A stretch of DNA of 35,015 bases. It comes from Patescibacteria group bacterium (GTDB taxonomy: Bacteria > Patescibacteriota > Minisyncoccia > Phycocordibacterales > PALSA-1337). The notes beneath the pieces are model-generated. The model worked only from the letters and a program-made list of their open reading frames with translations. It was not told where the DNA came from and did no database searches. Shown here piece after piece: positions 1-7,028 of the stretch. The DNA lies in the NCBI GenBank assembly GCA_028865615.1, contig JAGWJT010000005.1, forward strand, positions 1 through 35,015, given 5' to 3'. Made by a program: the position numbers and the translations under genes. How positions within the stretch are numbered: the first letter of the stretch is position 1; each line of letters begins with the position of its first letter.

Positions 1-2
1 AA

Positions 3-767
3 AAGCAGTCGAAAGTTACGCCGCCTAAAACCCCGCGGATTCCAGCAAAATCAGCCTCGGGAAAGACCGGCGGCAAGAAAGACGGCATCAACTGGTGGTT
101 GGTCGGGCTGGCCATCCTGATCGCTGTTGTAGCCATCGGCAGTATTGCCTATTTGTCCTTAAAAGGGCATGGGTCATTTGTTGCGATGCTGAAACATAGC
201 GCAAGCAACATAACCGCCAGCTCACCCGCCGGCAGTGGTGCCGAAAACCAATCGGCAACGGTGCCGACAATCAACGTCTGCTCAAACGTTGTGACTGATC
301 ACAGTGCCATAATCGTGGCACCGACGATCATCAACAACGCACAGACATCTGGTTTGCAGGCGGCGCCAATTCAATATGGCTCGCCGCCGCCGATCCAGAA
401 TCCCAATCCTGGATGCAGCTACAATGATCTAATGAGCATGACTAACGACGTTCCGGATGTTAGTTCGGAAACGCCCCAATACCATGCCCAAGCGACACCG
501 CAGCCTGCACCACCTCCGCAGCAGTCACTGAGCGGACCGGTTGAGCAACGAGATTACTGCTACGCAGAGCCGCCGCTAGTATGGAACCACTATGTGGACT
601 ACCCCGCCCCGGTTGGATTTCAATGGGGCTGGAGTTGGCCAAGCTACGGTGTTGGAGAGTTCGTTGGCGGCTATCATGGCGGGCGCGGTATGCACTATGG
701 TGAACACCGCCATGACAATTACAACCATGGTTCCCGGCATGACGGAGGCCATGGTCACCGTCGCTAA
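3..767 (+). CDS. Partial His-rich membrane-anchored protein of unknown function
   Basis: The reading frame is open to the left edge of the window, so the true start lies upstream and only the C-terminal 254 codons are seen. A TTG at 99 falls inside the membrane segment and is not a likely start. Visible order: a basic Lys/Pro-rich cytoplasmic stretch, one hydrophobic segment (about genomic 93-165), a Ser/Thr/Asn/Pro-rich outer region, a Pro/Gln-rich linker (about 475-535), then an aromatic segment and a C-terminus rich in His, Gly and Arg. This looks like a single-pass protein with most of its mass outside the cell. The His-rich tail could bind metal ions, but that is inference. I recognise no family. 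A strong hairpin follows the stop codon. Confidence 0.75.
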   Translation, partial: KQSKVTPPKTPRIPAKSASGKTGGKKDGINWWLVGLAILIAVVAIGSIAYLSLKGHGSFVAMLKHSASNITASSPAGSGAENQSATVPTINVCSNVVTDHSAIIVAPTIINNAQTSGLQAAPIQYGSPPPIQNPNPGCSYNDLMSMTNDVPDVSSETPQYHAQATPQPAPPPQQSLSGPVEQRDYCYAEPPLVWNHYVDYPAPVGFQWGWSWPSYGVGEFVGGYHGGRGMHYGEHRHDNYNHGSRHDGGHGHRR

Positions 768-782
768 AGCAAATGTCAAACA

Positions 783-811
783 CCCGCAGGATCGAAATTC
801 GATCCTGCGGG
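783..811 (+). terminator. Rho-independent-like terminator after the His-rich protein gene
   Basis: A perfect 13-bp stem (CCCGCAGGATCGA pairing with TCGATCCTGCGGG) with a 3-nt loop begins 15 bases after the stop codon and is followed by CTTTCAT. The T-tract is short, so termination may be only partly intrinsic. Confidence 0.75.
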
Positions 812-867
812 CTTTCATATACGGACAAACCATGTTGCGTTTAGCGTGCAAATTCGCCAGCACAAGC

Positions 868-896
868 TTGACTTTTATATAATAACATGCTATCAT
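868..896 (+). promoter_or_regulatory. Promoter for the SPFH-like gene
   Basis: TTGACT at 868-873, a 17-bp spacer and TATCAT at 891-896, with TGC just before the -10 (extended -10). It implies a leader of about 95 nt. The leader holds two small hairpins, GCAGT-TTG-ACTGC and CGTTG-A-CAACG. The spacing and match are good; the start site itself is inferred. Confidence 0.65.
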
Positions 897-997
897 TCAG
901 CGCAGTTAAAGTACGCAGTTTGACTGCACGTTGACAACGAGAATTCAACGCAAACCGATTCCTTACTGCTATCTCGGGCAGTGTATTGGAGGTTAAA

Positions 998-1891
998 ATG
1001 AACAAAAAAACAAAAACGGCCTTAAAGACCGTGCTTGCATGCTTCATGCTGACATTGGCTGGATTGGCCGCACTGAACGGATGGTGGAATATTGAGTTGG
1101 CATACGCCGCAGTTATAATCGCTGCTACATACTTGATCTTCTATTACGCCCGCCACAAGGCAACCGCGAATAAAAGAGCACCGAAAAGGGTGGTACCCCT
1201 AAAAAGTAGCCGTTCCATCATGAGCAATCCTATCACGGGCGGCATGGTGGTATTGATAGTAGGTCTCATCATCATCGGTGGTTACGTGACATGGATGGGC
1301 AACTTGTGGGGAGCAATGTTTCTGTTTGTCGGAATAATCATAGTCGGCGCCGGATATGCATCAGGTAGTGACGAGCCGTACAAGTTACGATTGATCAAAA
1401 TCTGGAACAATCCGGTGAAAATCGGCAGCAGGTATGTTTCCGTCGCAGGAAATGTAATACTCGCCGATTACCCGCCTTTCTATCTTGGTTCAACCCAAAT
1501 AGACATGACCTGGTTCGAGCTATCGTTCAAGGATATAGACATTTTGTCGAAAGACAAAGTGCCTGCGACCGTATCGGTCGCCATTATCGGCATTCCCGAT
1601 GATGACAACCTGTTCGACTTCGACAAGGCCGGTCAGTGGAAAGGTATCGAAAAGGATATGGACAAGATCGTCAACAAGGAGACGGAGAGGGTCTGCAAGG
1701 ATGAACCGATCGAGGCTATGGCGGCCTCCAGTTCCGTCGTCTCTGACAAATTGGAGCCCATCATCAGACGATACATCACACGAGCCCGCTTCGGCTTCAA
1801 GGTCCAAATCGTCCGTGCAGACATCAAAATACCGGACGATCTCAAGAAGAAGATGCTTGGTGCCAAAGGAGCAATCTATGAAACCAAGTAA
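998..1891 (+). CDS. SPFH/band-7-like membrane protein, N-terminal and SPFH part
   Basis: Encodes 297 residues. The ATG at 998 is preceded by GGAGG at 988-992, one of few clear Shine-Dalgarno sites here, which favours it over the TTG at 986. Hydrophobic segments lie near residues 9-30, 34-50, 80-100 and 103-122. After them comes a soluble region that reads like an SPFH (stomatin/prohibitin/flotillin) domain: a strand followed by DKVPATVSVAI, then a helical stretch, then VQIVRADIKIPDD near the end. SPFH proteins form membrane-bound oligomeric scaffolds; the substrate or partner here is unknown. The gene ends in TAA at 1889-1891, but the same frame stays open afterwards and continues as the next coding region. 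A promoter is visible at 868-896. The family call is from pattern, not from a search. Confidence 0.65.
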   Translation: MNKKTKTALKTVLACFMLTLAGLAALNGWWNIELAYAAVIIAATYLIFYYARHKATANKRAPKRVVPLKSSRSIMSNPITGGMVVLIVGLIIIGGYVTWMGNLWGAMFLFVGIIIVGAGYASGSDEPYKLRLIKIWNNPVKIGSRYVSVAGNVILADYPPFYLGSTQIDMTWFELSFKDIDILSKDKVPATVSVAIIGIPDDDNLFDFDKAGQWKGIEKDMDKIVNKETERVCKDEPIEAMAASSSVVSDKLEPIIRRYITRARFGFKVQIVRADIKIPDDLKKKMLGAKGAIYETK

Positions 1892-1894
1892 CGC

Positions 1895-2146
1895 GTGACT
1901 GCCAACAAGGGCGTAGCGAAGTCTGCCGAAGCATTCATGCGGTTAGCAGGGGCACACGGGGACAGAATGAGTTTTAGCGACGCCCTAAATCAGGTCAACC
2001 AAACAAATCTGCTCGAACAGGAAAATATCCAGCGCGTGCAGATCGAATCAATCGGCAAAAATGCCGGTGCAATCAACGTGGCAAGCGTCCATGTTGGCGG
2101 TTCCGGCAAGAAACAACAATCAAACCAACAGCAAAAAACAAACTGA
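1895..2146 (+). CDS. Continuation of the SPFH-like protein or a coupled small protein
   Basis: Eighty-three residues in exactly the same frame as the preceding SPFH-like gene, separated from it only by TAA and one codon; a GTG at 1895 can restart translation. The product is hydrophilic and partly helical, ends in a Gln/Lys/Asn-rich tail and has no membrane segment. It resembles the helical C-terminal tail that normally follows an SPFH domain. Three readings are possible: reinitiation making two subunits, readthrough of TAA making one long protein, or a recent nonsense mutation. An internal ATG at 1937 is a weaker start. Nothing else in the sequence decides between these. Confidence 0.5.
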   Translation: MTANKGVAKSAEAFMRLAGAHGDRMSFSDALNQVNQTNLLEQENIQRVQIESIGKNAGAINVASVHVGGSGKKQQSNQQQKTN

Positions 2147-2157
2147 AAGGATAAATT

Positions 2158-2601
2158 ATGGAAGACAAAGACAAAAAACAAACTCCGTGGTTCAAAGTGG
2201 CAGTAACCGTAGCAATTCTTGCAATGGTGATTGCACACTATCAGAAGTCAACCGGCGAGTCGGTTGGAAATAACATACCAAAACCGACCGTCACCAGCGC
2301 TCAAGCGCCCGCGCCAAATCCTTCAACATTCACCGAGTGGATCGTGGTGACCAATGGGTATGTAACCCACAAGGACATCTACGGATACCGCGTAGTTGCC
2401 GACATGGGCATGGCCCCATTGGACACAAGGACGGACTGTCACCGGGACTGGGTGACACCGGCCGAGATCATCGCCAATCACGGACACGTGGAGCTCGGCG
2501 ATTACTCGCAATGGCAAGAATGGCGGTTCCATCAAGGAGTAACTGGGATGGAAATCGCAAAAGTCAAACTGACTTGTTTCCGCACGCCGTATCATTATTG
2601 A
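2158..2601 (+). CDS. Small single-pass membrane protein of unknown function
   Basis: Encodes 147 residues starting at ATG 2158, with an AAAGGA-type ribosome site about 8 nt upstream. A short charged N-terminus (residues 1-11) precedes one hydrophobic segment (about 12-27), a Pro/Ala linker (about 38-56) and a compact outer domain rich in Trp, Tyr, His and Asp. That domain has two cysteines (near residues 93 and 141) that could form a disulfide. I do not recognise the domain. The gene follows the SPFH-like pair by 11 bp, is probably co-transcribed with it, and ends the plus-strand block before a strong terminator. Confidence 0.7.
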   Translation: MEDKDKKQTPWFKVAVTVAILAMVIAHYQKSTGESVGNNIPKPTVTSAQAPAPNPSTFTEWIVVTNGYVTHKDIYGYRVVADMGMAPLDTRTDCHRDWVTPAEIIANHGHVELGDYSQWQEWRFHQGVTGMEIAKVKLTCFRTPYHY

Positions 2602-2621
2602 CCACGGCAGGCGAAACCAAA

Positions 2622-2660
2622 CAGACCGCAGGAGAGCAATCTCCGGCGGTCTGAATTTTT
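2622..2660 (+). terminator. Strong terminator between convergent operons
   Basis: CAGACCGC pairs with GCGGTCTG, continuing inward as GGAGA/TCTCC after one A-G mismatch, with a GCAA tetraloop, then AATTTTT. On the other strand the hairpin is followed by TTTGG, so it may also stop minus-strand transcription coming from the pilin cluster. Confidence 0.85.
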
Positions 2661-2679
2661 GCTCGGATTTACTTTACAA

Positions 2680-2955
2680 TCAAAACTGCCCCACTGTTCC
2701 CGCTATGATATGGATGATGCCCAAGGCGGAGAACATGATGAACATGCCTACGATGCCCCAGAATATGCTGGCCTTGCCCTTGGCATGCGCTTCAGAATCC
2801 GCCGAATTCATGACTACTTGCAACACGCCATAAGCAAAAGCCAGCAATGCTACGGCGAACATGAGCTCTACTATCGGATTGACGACGTTGGTGATGATAG
2901 GGTCGAGCACTTTGCCGAACGTGGCGGCATCTATGGTCGCGGCATTGGCTATCAT
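2680..2955 (-). CDS. T4SS-pilin-like small membrane protein 1 (last of five)
   Basis: Ninety-one residues with two hydrophobic helices (about 28-50 and 63-87) joined by a short polar, charged turn (SADSEAHAKGK). This is the layout of the VirB2/TrbC-like pilins common in Patescibacteria (Pfam T4SS_pilin type, from memory). Unlike its upstream neighbour it has no clear cleavable signal peptide; the first 20 residues are only moderately hydrophobic. It lies 6 bp after the preceding pilin-like gene and is last in the operon. Its role is probably structural, in a surface filament or membrane channel. No secretion ATPase is present in the window. Confidence 0.75.
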   Translation of the reverse strand: MIANAATIDAATFGKVLDPIITNVVNPIVELMFAVALLAFAYGVLQVVMNSADSEAHAKGKASIFWGIVGMFIMFSALGIIHIIAGTVGQF

Positions 2956-2961
2956 GTCAGT

Positions 2962-3327
2962 CTAGTTACCGGTAACGAAAGTCTTGACCTGCGGGAATTG
3001 GTTGACCGGAGCAGTGTTCTGGGTGCTGAACGTACCTGTCAGGATAGCTACCAAACCCCATATTGAGAGGATGACGAACAGACCGACGATGCCATATAGC
3101 AATGCCTGGCCTTTTTCTTTGCGCTTATCAGCGTTGTCCGCGGCCATGATGAACTGCACGGCGTTCCATACTATGTATATGACTCCAAGAGCTATAAGAA
3201 TGCTTATAATAGTCGTGCCGATGTTGGTCAGCTTGACAGTAAGAGAATTGAAATCATTGATCTGATTGCTCTGAGCAAAGGCAACGGAAGGAGCCAGAAC
3301 CGCTAACGTAGCTAATATTTTTTTCAT
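2962..3327 (-). CDS. T4SS-pilin-like protein 2 with signal peptide
   Basis: Encodes 121 residues. An N-terminal signal peptide of the form MKK-hydrophobic-AFA/Q is predicted to be cut near residue 18. Two helices follow (about 35-60 and 73-95), separated by a charged turn (NADKRKEKGQ), and a polar C-terminus. The pattern GLFVILSIWG in the second helix recurs almost unchanged in the next upstream paralogue (GFFIILSIWG), so the two probably arose by duplication. It belongs to the five-gene pilin-like array and has its own possible upstream -10 boxes in the 104-bp gap before it. Confidence 0.8.
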   Translation of the reverse strand: MKKILATLAVLAPSVAFAQSNQINDFNSLTVKLTNIGTTIISILIALGVIYIVWNAVQFIMAADNADKRKEKGQALLYGIVGLFVILSIWGLVAILTGTFSTQNTAPVNQFPQVKTFVTGN

Positions 3328-3346
3328 AGGATTATGTTTTTTGATA

Positions 3347-3388
3347 ATTATATGCTTTTATCGCTTGACTAAGCTGATTCTCATTATA
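3347..3388 (-). promoter_or_regulatory. Possible internal promoter elements for pilin-like gene 2
   Basis: Two exact TATAAT boxes on the minus strand (3383-3388 and 3347-3352) lie in the 104-bp gap upstream of the gene starting at 3327. Neither has a good -35 hexamer at 17 bp. They may allow this pilin to be made at a higher level than the rest of the operon. Confidence 0.35.
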
Positions 3389-3431
3389 TCCGACAAAGCC
3401 ATTCGAGAGAAGCCTACCCTGTGGATATTAA

Positions 3432-3836
3432 CTAGTTATGCGGAAACAGGCTTGTGAAATTCTGCCAGGAATTGAATTGGTGATTCTGGTTGCTAAGACC
3501 GAAAGTGCCGGTAAGTATGCCGACTATGCCCCATATGGACAATATGATAAAGAAACCCAAAACGCTCCACATGACATAAGTTCCAGCTTCGGCCCTGTTG
3601 GCGCCGGCTATCATGAAATACTTGATGATGAAGTATACGAATACGACCACGGATGCCGCCATCAGGACTTCCAAGGCTACGTTCAAGTAAAATACTACGA
3701 CGCCGACTACATCTGCCAAAGTCCTTGGGTTTGGATCGCTACTCTGGACCGGGATATAGGCTATCTGCGCCAGGGCCATAAAAGGTATCAGTGTCGTACC
3801 TACTGCCGTCAATGATGCTATGATCTTCTTTTTCAT
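3432..3836 (-). CDS. T4SS-pilin-like protein 3 with signal peptide
   Basis: Encodes 134 residues. An N-terminal signal peptide (MKKK, hydrophobic core, cut probably after the Ala of MALAQ near residue 23) is followed by a short outer segment. Two hydrophobic helices come next (about 43-73 and 84-111), joined by a polar turn (AGANRAEAGTY). The C-terminus is Asn/Gln/Phe-rich. The second helix contains FFIILSIWGIVGILTGTF, nearly the same as in the neighbour at 2962-3327, so these are close paralogues. Predicted role is a pilin or membrane subunit of a Patescibacteria surface structure. Confidence 0.8.
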   Translation of the reverse strand: MKKKIIASLTAVGTTLIPFMALAQIAYIPVQSSDPNPRTLADVVGVVVFYLNVALEVLMAASVVVFVYFIIKYFMIAGANRAEAGTYVMWSVLGFFIILSIWGIVGILTGTFGLSNQNHQFNSWQNFTSLFPHN

Positions 3837-3855
3837 AATTGAACTATATTAATTA

Positions 3856-4416
3856 TTAATTGCCTTTCAGGGCATTGTTGGCGTTGTTGATCACTCCTGT
3901 ACTGACAGTACCTGTGGCCTGCAAAGTATTGATCACTGTCTGCACTATGATCCTGGCGCCTATGACTATAGCTACGCCTATGACGATATAGTACAGCCAC
4001 TTCTTGAGCTCATTCATGCGTTCCGGTTTGCCTTGAGCCAAGATGAACTGCAGGCCGACCCATACAAGCATGAGCACGGCGAACAAAACGGCCAGATATG
4101 ACAATATCTCCATAAAGCCGTTCACTATGCCGCCCACGGTATTGAATTTGTCGCTCAGAGGGTTTTGGAGATAAAAACTTTTATTGCCTCCGGCTCCGGT
4201 AGTCAACGAACTACCGCCAGATCCGTTTGTCAGAGAACTTCCCCCTGATCCGGTGGTAAGAGAACTGCCTCCGGATCCAGTAGTCTGTGAACTGCTCGGC
4301 GGCGTGACCAAATTGTAATACAAGCTATCAGTCTGAGCATTTGCATGCCTAACACAAAAGACAGACGTGGCAATCACAATCATTATAATCGTCAAATGAA
4401 GTAGACTGTTTTTCAT
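3856..4416 (-). CDS. T4SS-pilin-like protein 4 with Gly/Ser repeat linker
   Basis: Encodes 186 residues. A signal peptide (about 1-28, ending NANAQ-like) is followed by a Pro/Ser segment and then a tandem repeat of a nine-residue unit TTGSGGSSL (three full units and a partial, residues 45-77). After the linker come the pilin-like parts: two hydrophobic helices (about 103-125 and 140-162) joined by a charged turn (AQGKPERMNELKK), and a polar tail. The flexible linker should place the N-terminal part away from the membrane. The turn and second helix match the family seen in the neighbouring genes, so this is a lengthened member. The gene lies 4 bp after the preceding paralogue. Confidence 0.8.
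   Translation of the reverse strand: MKNSLLHLTIIMIVIATSVFCVRHANAQTDSLYYNLVTPPSSSQTTGSGGSSLTTGSGGSSLTNGSGGSSLTTGAGGNKSFYLQNPLSDKFNTVGGIVNGFMEILSYLAVLFAVLMLVWVGLQFILAQGKPERMNELKKWLYYIVIGVAIVIGARIIVQTVINTLQATGTVSTGVINNANNALKGN
4186..4284 (-). repeat. 27-nt tandem repeat encoding TTGSGGSSL units
   Basis: Three full units and a partial one inside pilin-like gene 4. The units encode nearly the same peptide but differ at synonymous positions, so the peptide appears to be selected rather than the DNA newly expanded. Confidence 0.75.
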
Positions 4417-4420
4417 GATT

Positions 4421-4897
4421 TTATGCCCCGCTCAAGAACCCCGCACTGCCTGTCAGCCACGACAGTATCTGATAAACGATGAACCAAGCGGTCAGCATAA
4501 GTATAAAGCCCCAAGCCAATTTTGGGAATATGCTCTTGGCTTTCTTGATATTGTCCTGCGAACCGCTTATGTACAGGAAACCGGCATACGCGGCCCCGCC
4601 TATGGCCGCCACAACGCTCAAGATGATCATGACATTTATCAAGAATTGGATCTGGTCCATGATGCCCTTGAAATTGCACGGCTTGTAACCGGGATGCGAT
4701 GTCAGATACGGGTCTCCGGCGGGCAATTCAGGCCCGTCGCACTGGACAAGGTGGAAACTGGAATCGTTCAGTTGCACTTGCGAAGCGCTTGAATTTTGAG
4801 CGCTTGCGGTATTGGCGGACAATACGGATACCGCCACTATCAGTATGGCTATCGATGTCGTCAACCACGCAGATTTGTCTGGTCCGGCTTTATTCAT
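4421..4897 (-). CDS. T4SS-pilin-like protein 5 (first of the array)
   Basis: Encodes 158 residues. After a charged N-terminus a hydrophobic signal segment (about 12-33) ends in an ANTASAQ-type cleavage site. A mature N-terminal region with two cysteines follows (in VQCDGPE and YKPCNFKG), able to form a disulfide, and then two helices (about 86-113 and 126-150) joined by a turn (SQDNIKKAKS). The Cys-containing head before the helices is typical of one Patescibacteria pilin subtype. The gene begins 1 bp after the stop of the solute-binding protein gene and is probably translationally coupled to it. Confidence 0.8.
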   Translation of the reverse strand: MNKAGPDKSAWLTTSIAILIVAVSVLSANTASAQNSSASQVQLNDSSFHLVQCDGPELPAGDPYLTSHPGYKPCNFKGIMDQIQFLINVMIILSVVAAIGGAAYAGFLYISGSQDNIKKAKSIFPKLAWGFILMLTAWFIVYQILSWLTGSAGFLSGA

Positions 4898-4898
4898 G

Positions 4899-6206
4899 TC
4901 ATTTGTTCTGCGCCGCCTGAAGGATTACGTCGTATTGGCTCGAAGCGTCACGAGCCGCCTGGTAAGGAGTCTTCTGGCCGCTGGTCACGGCCTGGATCAT
5001 GGAACCGAATATCTGAGTAGACTGGCTCGGGCCGGCGTCCAGCCAAGCGGACGCTACCAGGGCGGCTTTGTCGAATATGGATATGTACGGATCGCTCGAA
5101 CCGGCCGCTATGCTAGAGCGCAGGACGGATGGCAAGTACATGGTCTTCTCCAGATCGCTCAAGTATTGCGGCGAAGCCAGGGTGGCTGCCACTTGGTAAG
5201 CGGTATTGGTATTGCTAGACGCCTTGACCAGAGAGAATCCGTACATCCTGCCGTATGTGGCGGCCACGCCCCCGGATTTGAGCTGCGGCAGAGTAGTGAC
5301 GTCAAAATCAAGATTGGGATTCTTGGCCCTTATGTCGGAGATCTCCGAAGCAAAGCCGAAATAAGTAGCCAGGTTGCCGGCCAAGAATGCCGTCTTGGAA
5401 TCAGGCCAGCTCTTGTTCCAGGAATAATCCGGGTCGGCCGGGTTGATGAATTTCGTGAAAAATTGTAGAGCCGGGACGGGGCTTTGGGCGGTATTGCGGC
5501 CCGGATCCAAGGCGCTGGAAACCGTCCCGTCGGAACCGATCGCGGTGATCGGATTGCCGCTCTGCATGAATAACGAGCCCAGAAGTTCCCTGGCATTGTC
5601 GACGTTGGAGAAATCACCCATAGCTATGGCGCTTTTGGACACGGTGCCATCCTTGCTCTTGACCGTCATGGCTTTTGTAGCGGCGTCGAAATCCGACCAG
5701 TAGACAGGCGGCCGCGCTATGCCCCCCGCATTGAACATCTCGCGATTCCAGTACATAACCAAAGGATCTATGACAAAAGGTATACCCCACGATCCGTCCG
5801 GCCCTACATATATATCGCCTTCCTGGATATAAGTATCGAGGAATGTCCTCTGGGGCAAGACCGAATAAGGTATGGGGGTCAATTTGTCTTCATTGGGAAG
5901 CAGCTGGTCTGTACCGACCAGTATGGCATCGGGGCCTTGGCCTCTGGCCAGTGCGGCTATGAAATCCTGGGTAAAAGAATCAGCCGGTTCCTGAACATAG
6001 CTGACGCTAAGGCGTACGGCGGCCGTGGAATTGATGTTCGAGACATATTGGTCAAAGACGGATTTCGGGAAAGTCCCCCAGATAGTCACCGTGGGCAGCT
6101 GGTTCAATGTGCCGTTGTTCTTGTACGTAGCGAAGACCGCCACGCCGGCAACGATGAATACCACGAATATACCGAGGATTATGAGTTGGAATTTGGATAT
6201 CTTCAT
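4899..6206 (-). CDS. Extracellular solute-binding protein (ABC importer family 1 type)
   Basis: Encodes 435 residues from the ATG at 6204-6206. The frame is open further upstream, but that extension is a shadow of the methyltransferase gene. An uncleaved-looking N-terminal membrane segment (about 6-27) anchors the protein; there is no lipobox Cys. The body fits the periplasmic sugar-binding fold: VTIWGTFPKSVFDQYV near the start, the GQGPDAILVGTDQL segment, GIPFVIDPLVMYWNREMF in the middle, and the late segment with VKASSNTNTAYQVAATLASPQ. The start overlaps the methyltransferase stop by 4 bp (ATGA). No permease or ABC ATPase gene occurs in the window; the genes that follow are five pilin-like proteins. 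The ligand cannot be read from sequence. Confidence 0.8.
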   Translation of the reverse strand: MKISKFQLIILGIFVVFIVAGVAVFATYKNNGTLNQLPTVTIWGTFPKSVFDQYVSNINSTAAVRLSVSYVQEPADSFTQDFIAALARGQGPDAILVGTDQLLPNEDKLTPIPYSVLPQRTFLDTYIQEGDIYVGPDGSWGIPFVIDPLVMYWNREMFNAGGIARPPVYWSDFDAATKAMTVKSKDGTVSKSAIAMGDFSNVDNARELLGSLFMQSGNPITAIGSDGTVSSALDPGRNTAQSPVPALQFFTKFINPADPDYSWNKSWPDSKTAFLAGNLATYFGFASEISDIRAKNPNLDFDVTTLPQLKSGGVAATYGRMYGFSLVKASSNTNTAYQVAATLASPQYLSDLEKTMYLPSVLRSSIAAGSSDPYISIFDKAALVASAWLDAGPSQSTQIFGSMIQAVTSGQKTPYQAARDASSQYDVILQAAQNK

Positions 6207-6727
6207 CTTCGTTGGAATATCATGCCGTAATGATGCTCTCCCGCTCCGAACGACTGGTCTAGCAGGAAGCCGTTGCGCTCGAACATACCCTGGGCCTTCA
6301 CGGAAGGTACGACGGTCTTGGGACCGAGCGGGCTGACTTCGCTCCAGTCTATGAGCATGGCCTTGCCGCCGGGCTTCAGGATCCGTTTCAATTCCAAGAT
6401 GAAATTGTCCTGCAATTGGACCGGTATCTGGAAGAGCACATTGGATGCTACGGCCCTGTCTGCTATGCCTTCGCGCAGTTTCGTACCGCCGATCTTCTCG
6501 GCATTGCCCCATACCACCTCGATGTTGTGCAAGCCCTGGGCTTGAGCCACGGAACGGAGGCGTTCGAGGAGGTCCTTCTGGACGTCTATGGCATATATAT
6601 GGCCGCTAGGCCCGACTCTCCTTGCGGCTTCAAGGCTGTAAAAACCGGAACCGGCCCCTATGTCGGCGACTTTCATGCCGTCAGTCAATCCTAGTCTGGC
6701 TATATTGGTTGCTGGATCCGAGAACAT
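6203..6727 (-). CDS. Class I SAM-dependent methyltransferase
   Basis: Encodes 174 residues, a compact Rossmann-fold methyltransferase. Motif I is VADIGAGSGFYSLEAA (residues 20-35), with D22 and the glycines at 24, 26 and 28 for S-adenosylmethionine binding. The acidic end of strand 2 is D48 in IYAIDVQ, and a post-motif region LKRILKPGGKAMLIDW is typical of small UbiE/MenG-like methyltransferases. The substrate is unknown. It is the first gene of an operon with the solute-binding protein and pilin-like genes, with a 4-bp overlap. Its upstream region is occupied by the inverted-repeat element at 6805-7012. Confidence 0.85.
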   Translation of the reverse strand: MFSDPATNIARLGLTDGMKVADIGAGSGFYSLEAARRVGPSGHIYAIDVQKDLLERLRSVAQAQGLHNIEVVWGNAEKIGGTKLREGIADRAVASNVLFQIPVQLQDNFILELKRILKPGGKAMLIDWSEVSPLGPKTVVPSVKAQGMFERNGFLLDQSFGAGEHHYGMIFQRR

Positions 6728-6804
6728 AGTGCATTTATTTTACCATGAATTGAGCGCCCGGTATCCAAACTCGCTGTGGACAAGGGATGACCATTGCGTG
6801 AATT

Positions 6805-7012
6805 GGAACCGAGCCGACAAAGCCTTCCTGACGCGCAACACCGGGCAAACATTCCGCCCAGCTCCAACACAAAGTGCTTTTGTGGTAAGCCAAGCAGGTG
6901 GTACCACGTTGCGTTGTCGCAAGACGGAACGTTTGTCCGGTGTTGCCATATATCGGCCCCACCTGCTGGCGGGGCCTGCGAAGTGTCAGTCAGGCCTTGT
7001 CGGCTCGGTTCC
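6805..7012. repeat. Multi-branched inverted-repeat element 1
   Basis: Fills most of the 301-bp gap between gyrA and the methyltransferase gene. Outer arms GGAACCGAGCCGACAA (6805-6820) and their exact reverse complement (6997-7012) enclose a second pair, 6836-6858 with 6923-6945 (23 nt, 3 mismatches). Inside are small hairpins: CACAAA/TTTGTG, TTGCG-TTGT-CGCAA and GGCCCC/GGGGCC (6955-6976). GCAGGTGG at 6894-6901 can also pair with 6959-6966. Short ORFs read on both strands are by-products of the symmetry. No transposase is present. It could be a MITE-like element or a structured RNA. Confidence 0.75.
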
Positions 7013-7028
7013 CTTTCAAGCTCGATCC

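Noticed and set aside
460-896. Minus-strand ORFs over the His-rich gene
   Set aside because: Overlap a better plus-strand gene, cross the terminator hairpin and have no domain features.
6207-6512. N-terminal extension of the solute-binding protein
   Set aside because: It reads through the methyltransferase gene in another frame, is Arg-rich and lacks family likeness; the membrane anchor begins at the ATG at 6206.
6740-6962. Short ORFs in both directions in the gyrA/methyltransferase gap
   Set aside because: They read similar peptides (NTGQTF) on both strands because of the inverted repeat; not protein coding.
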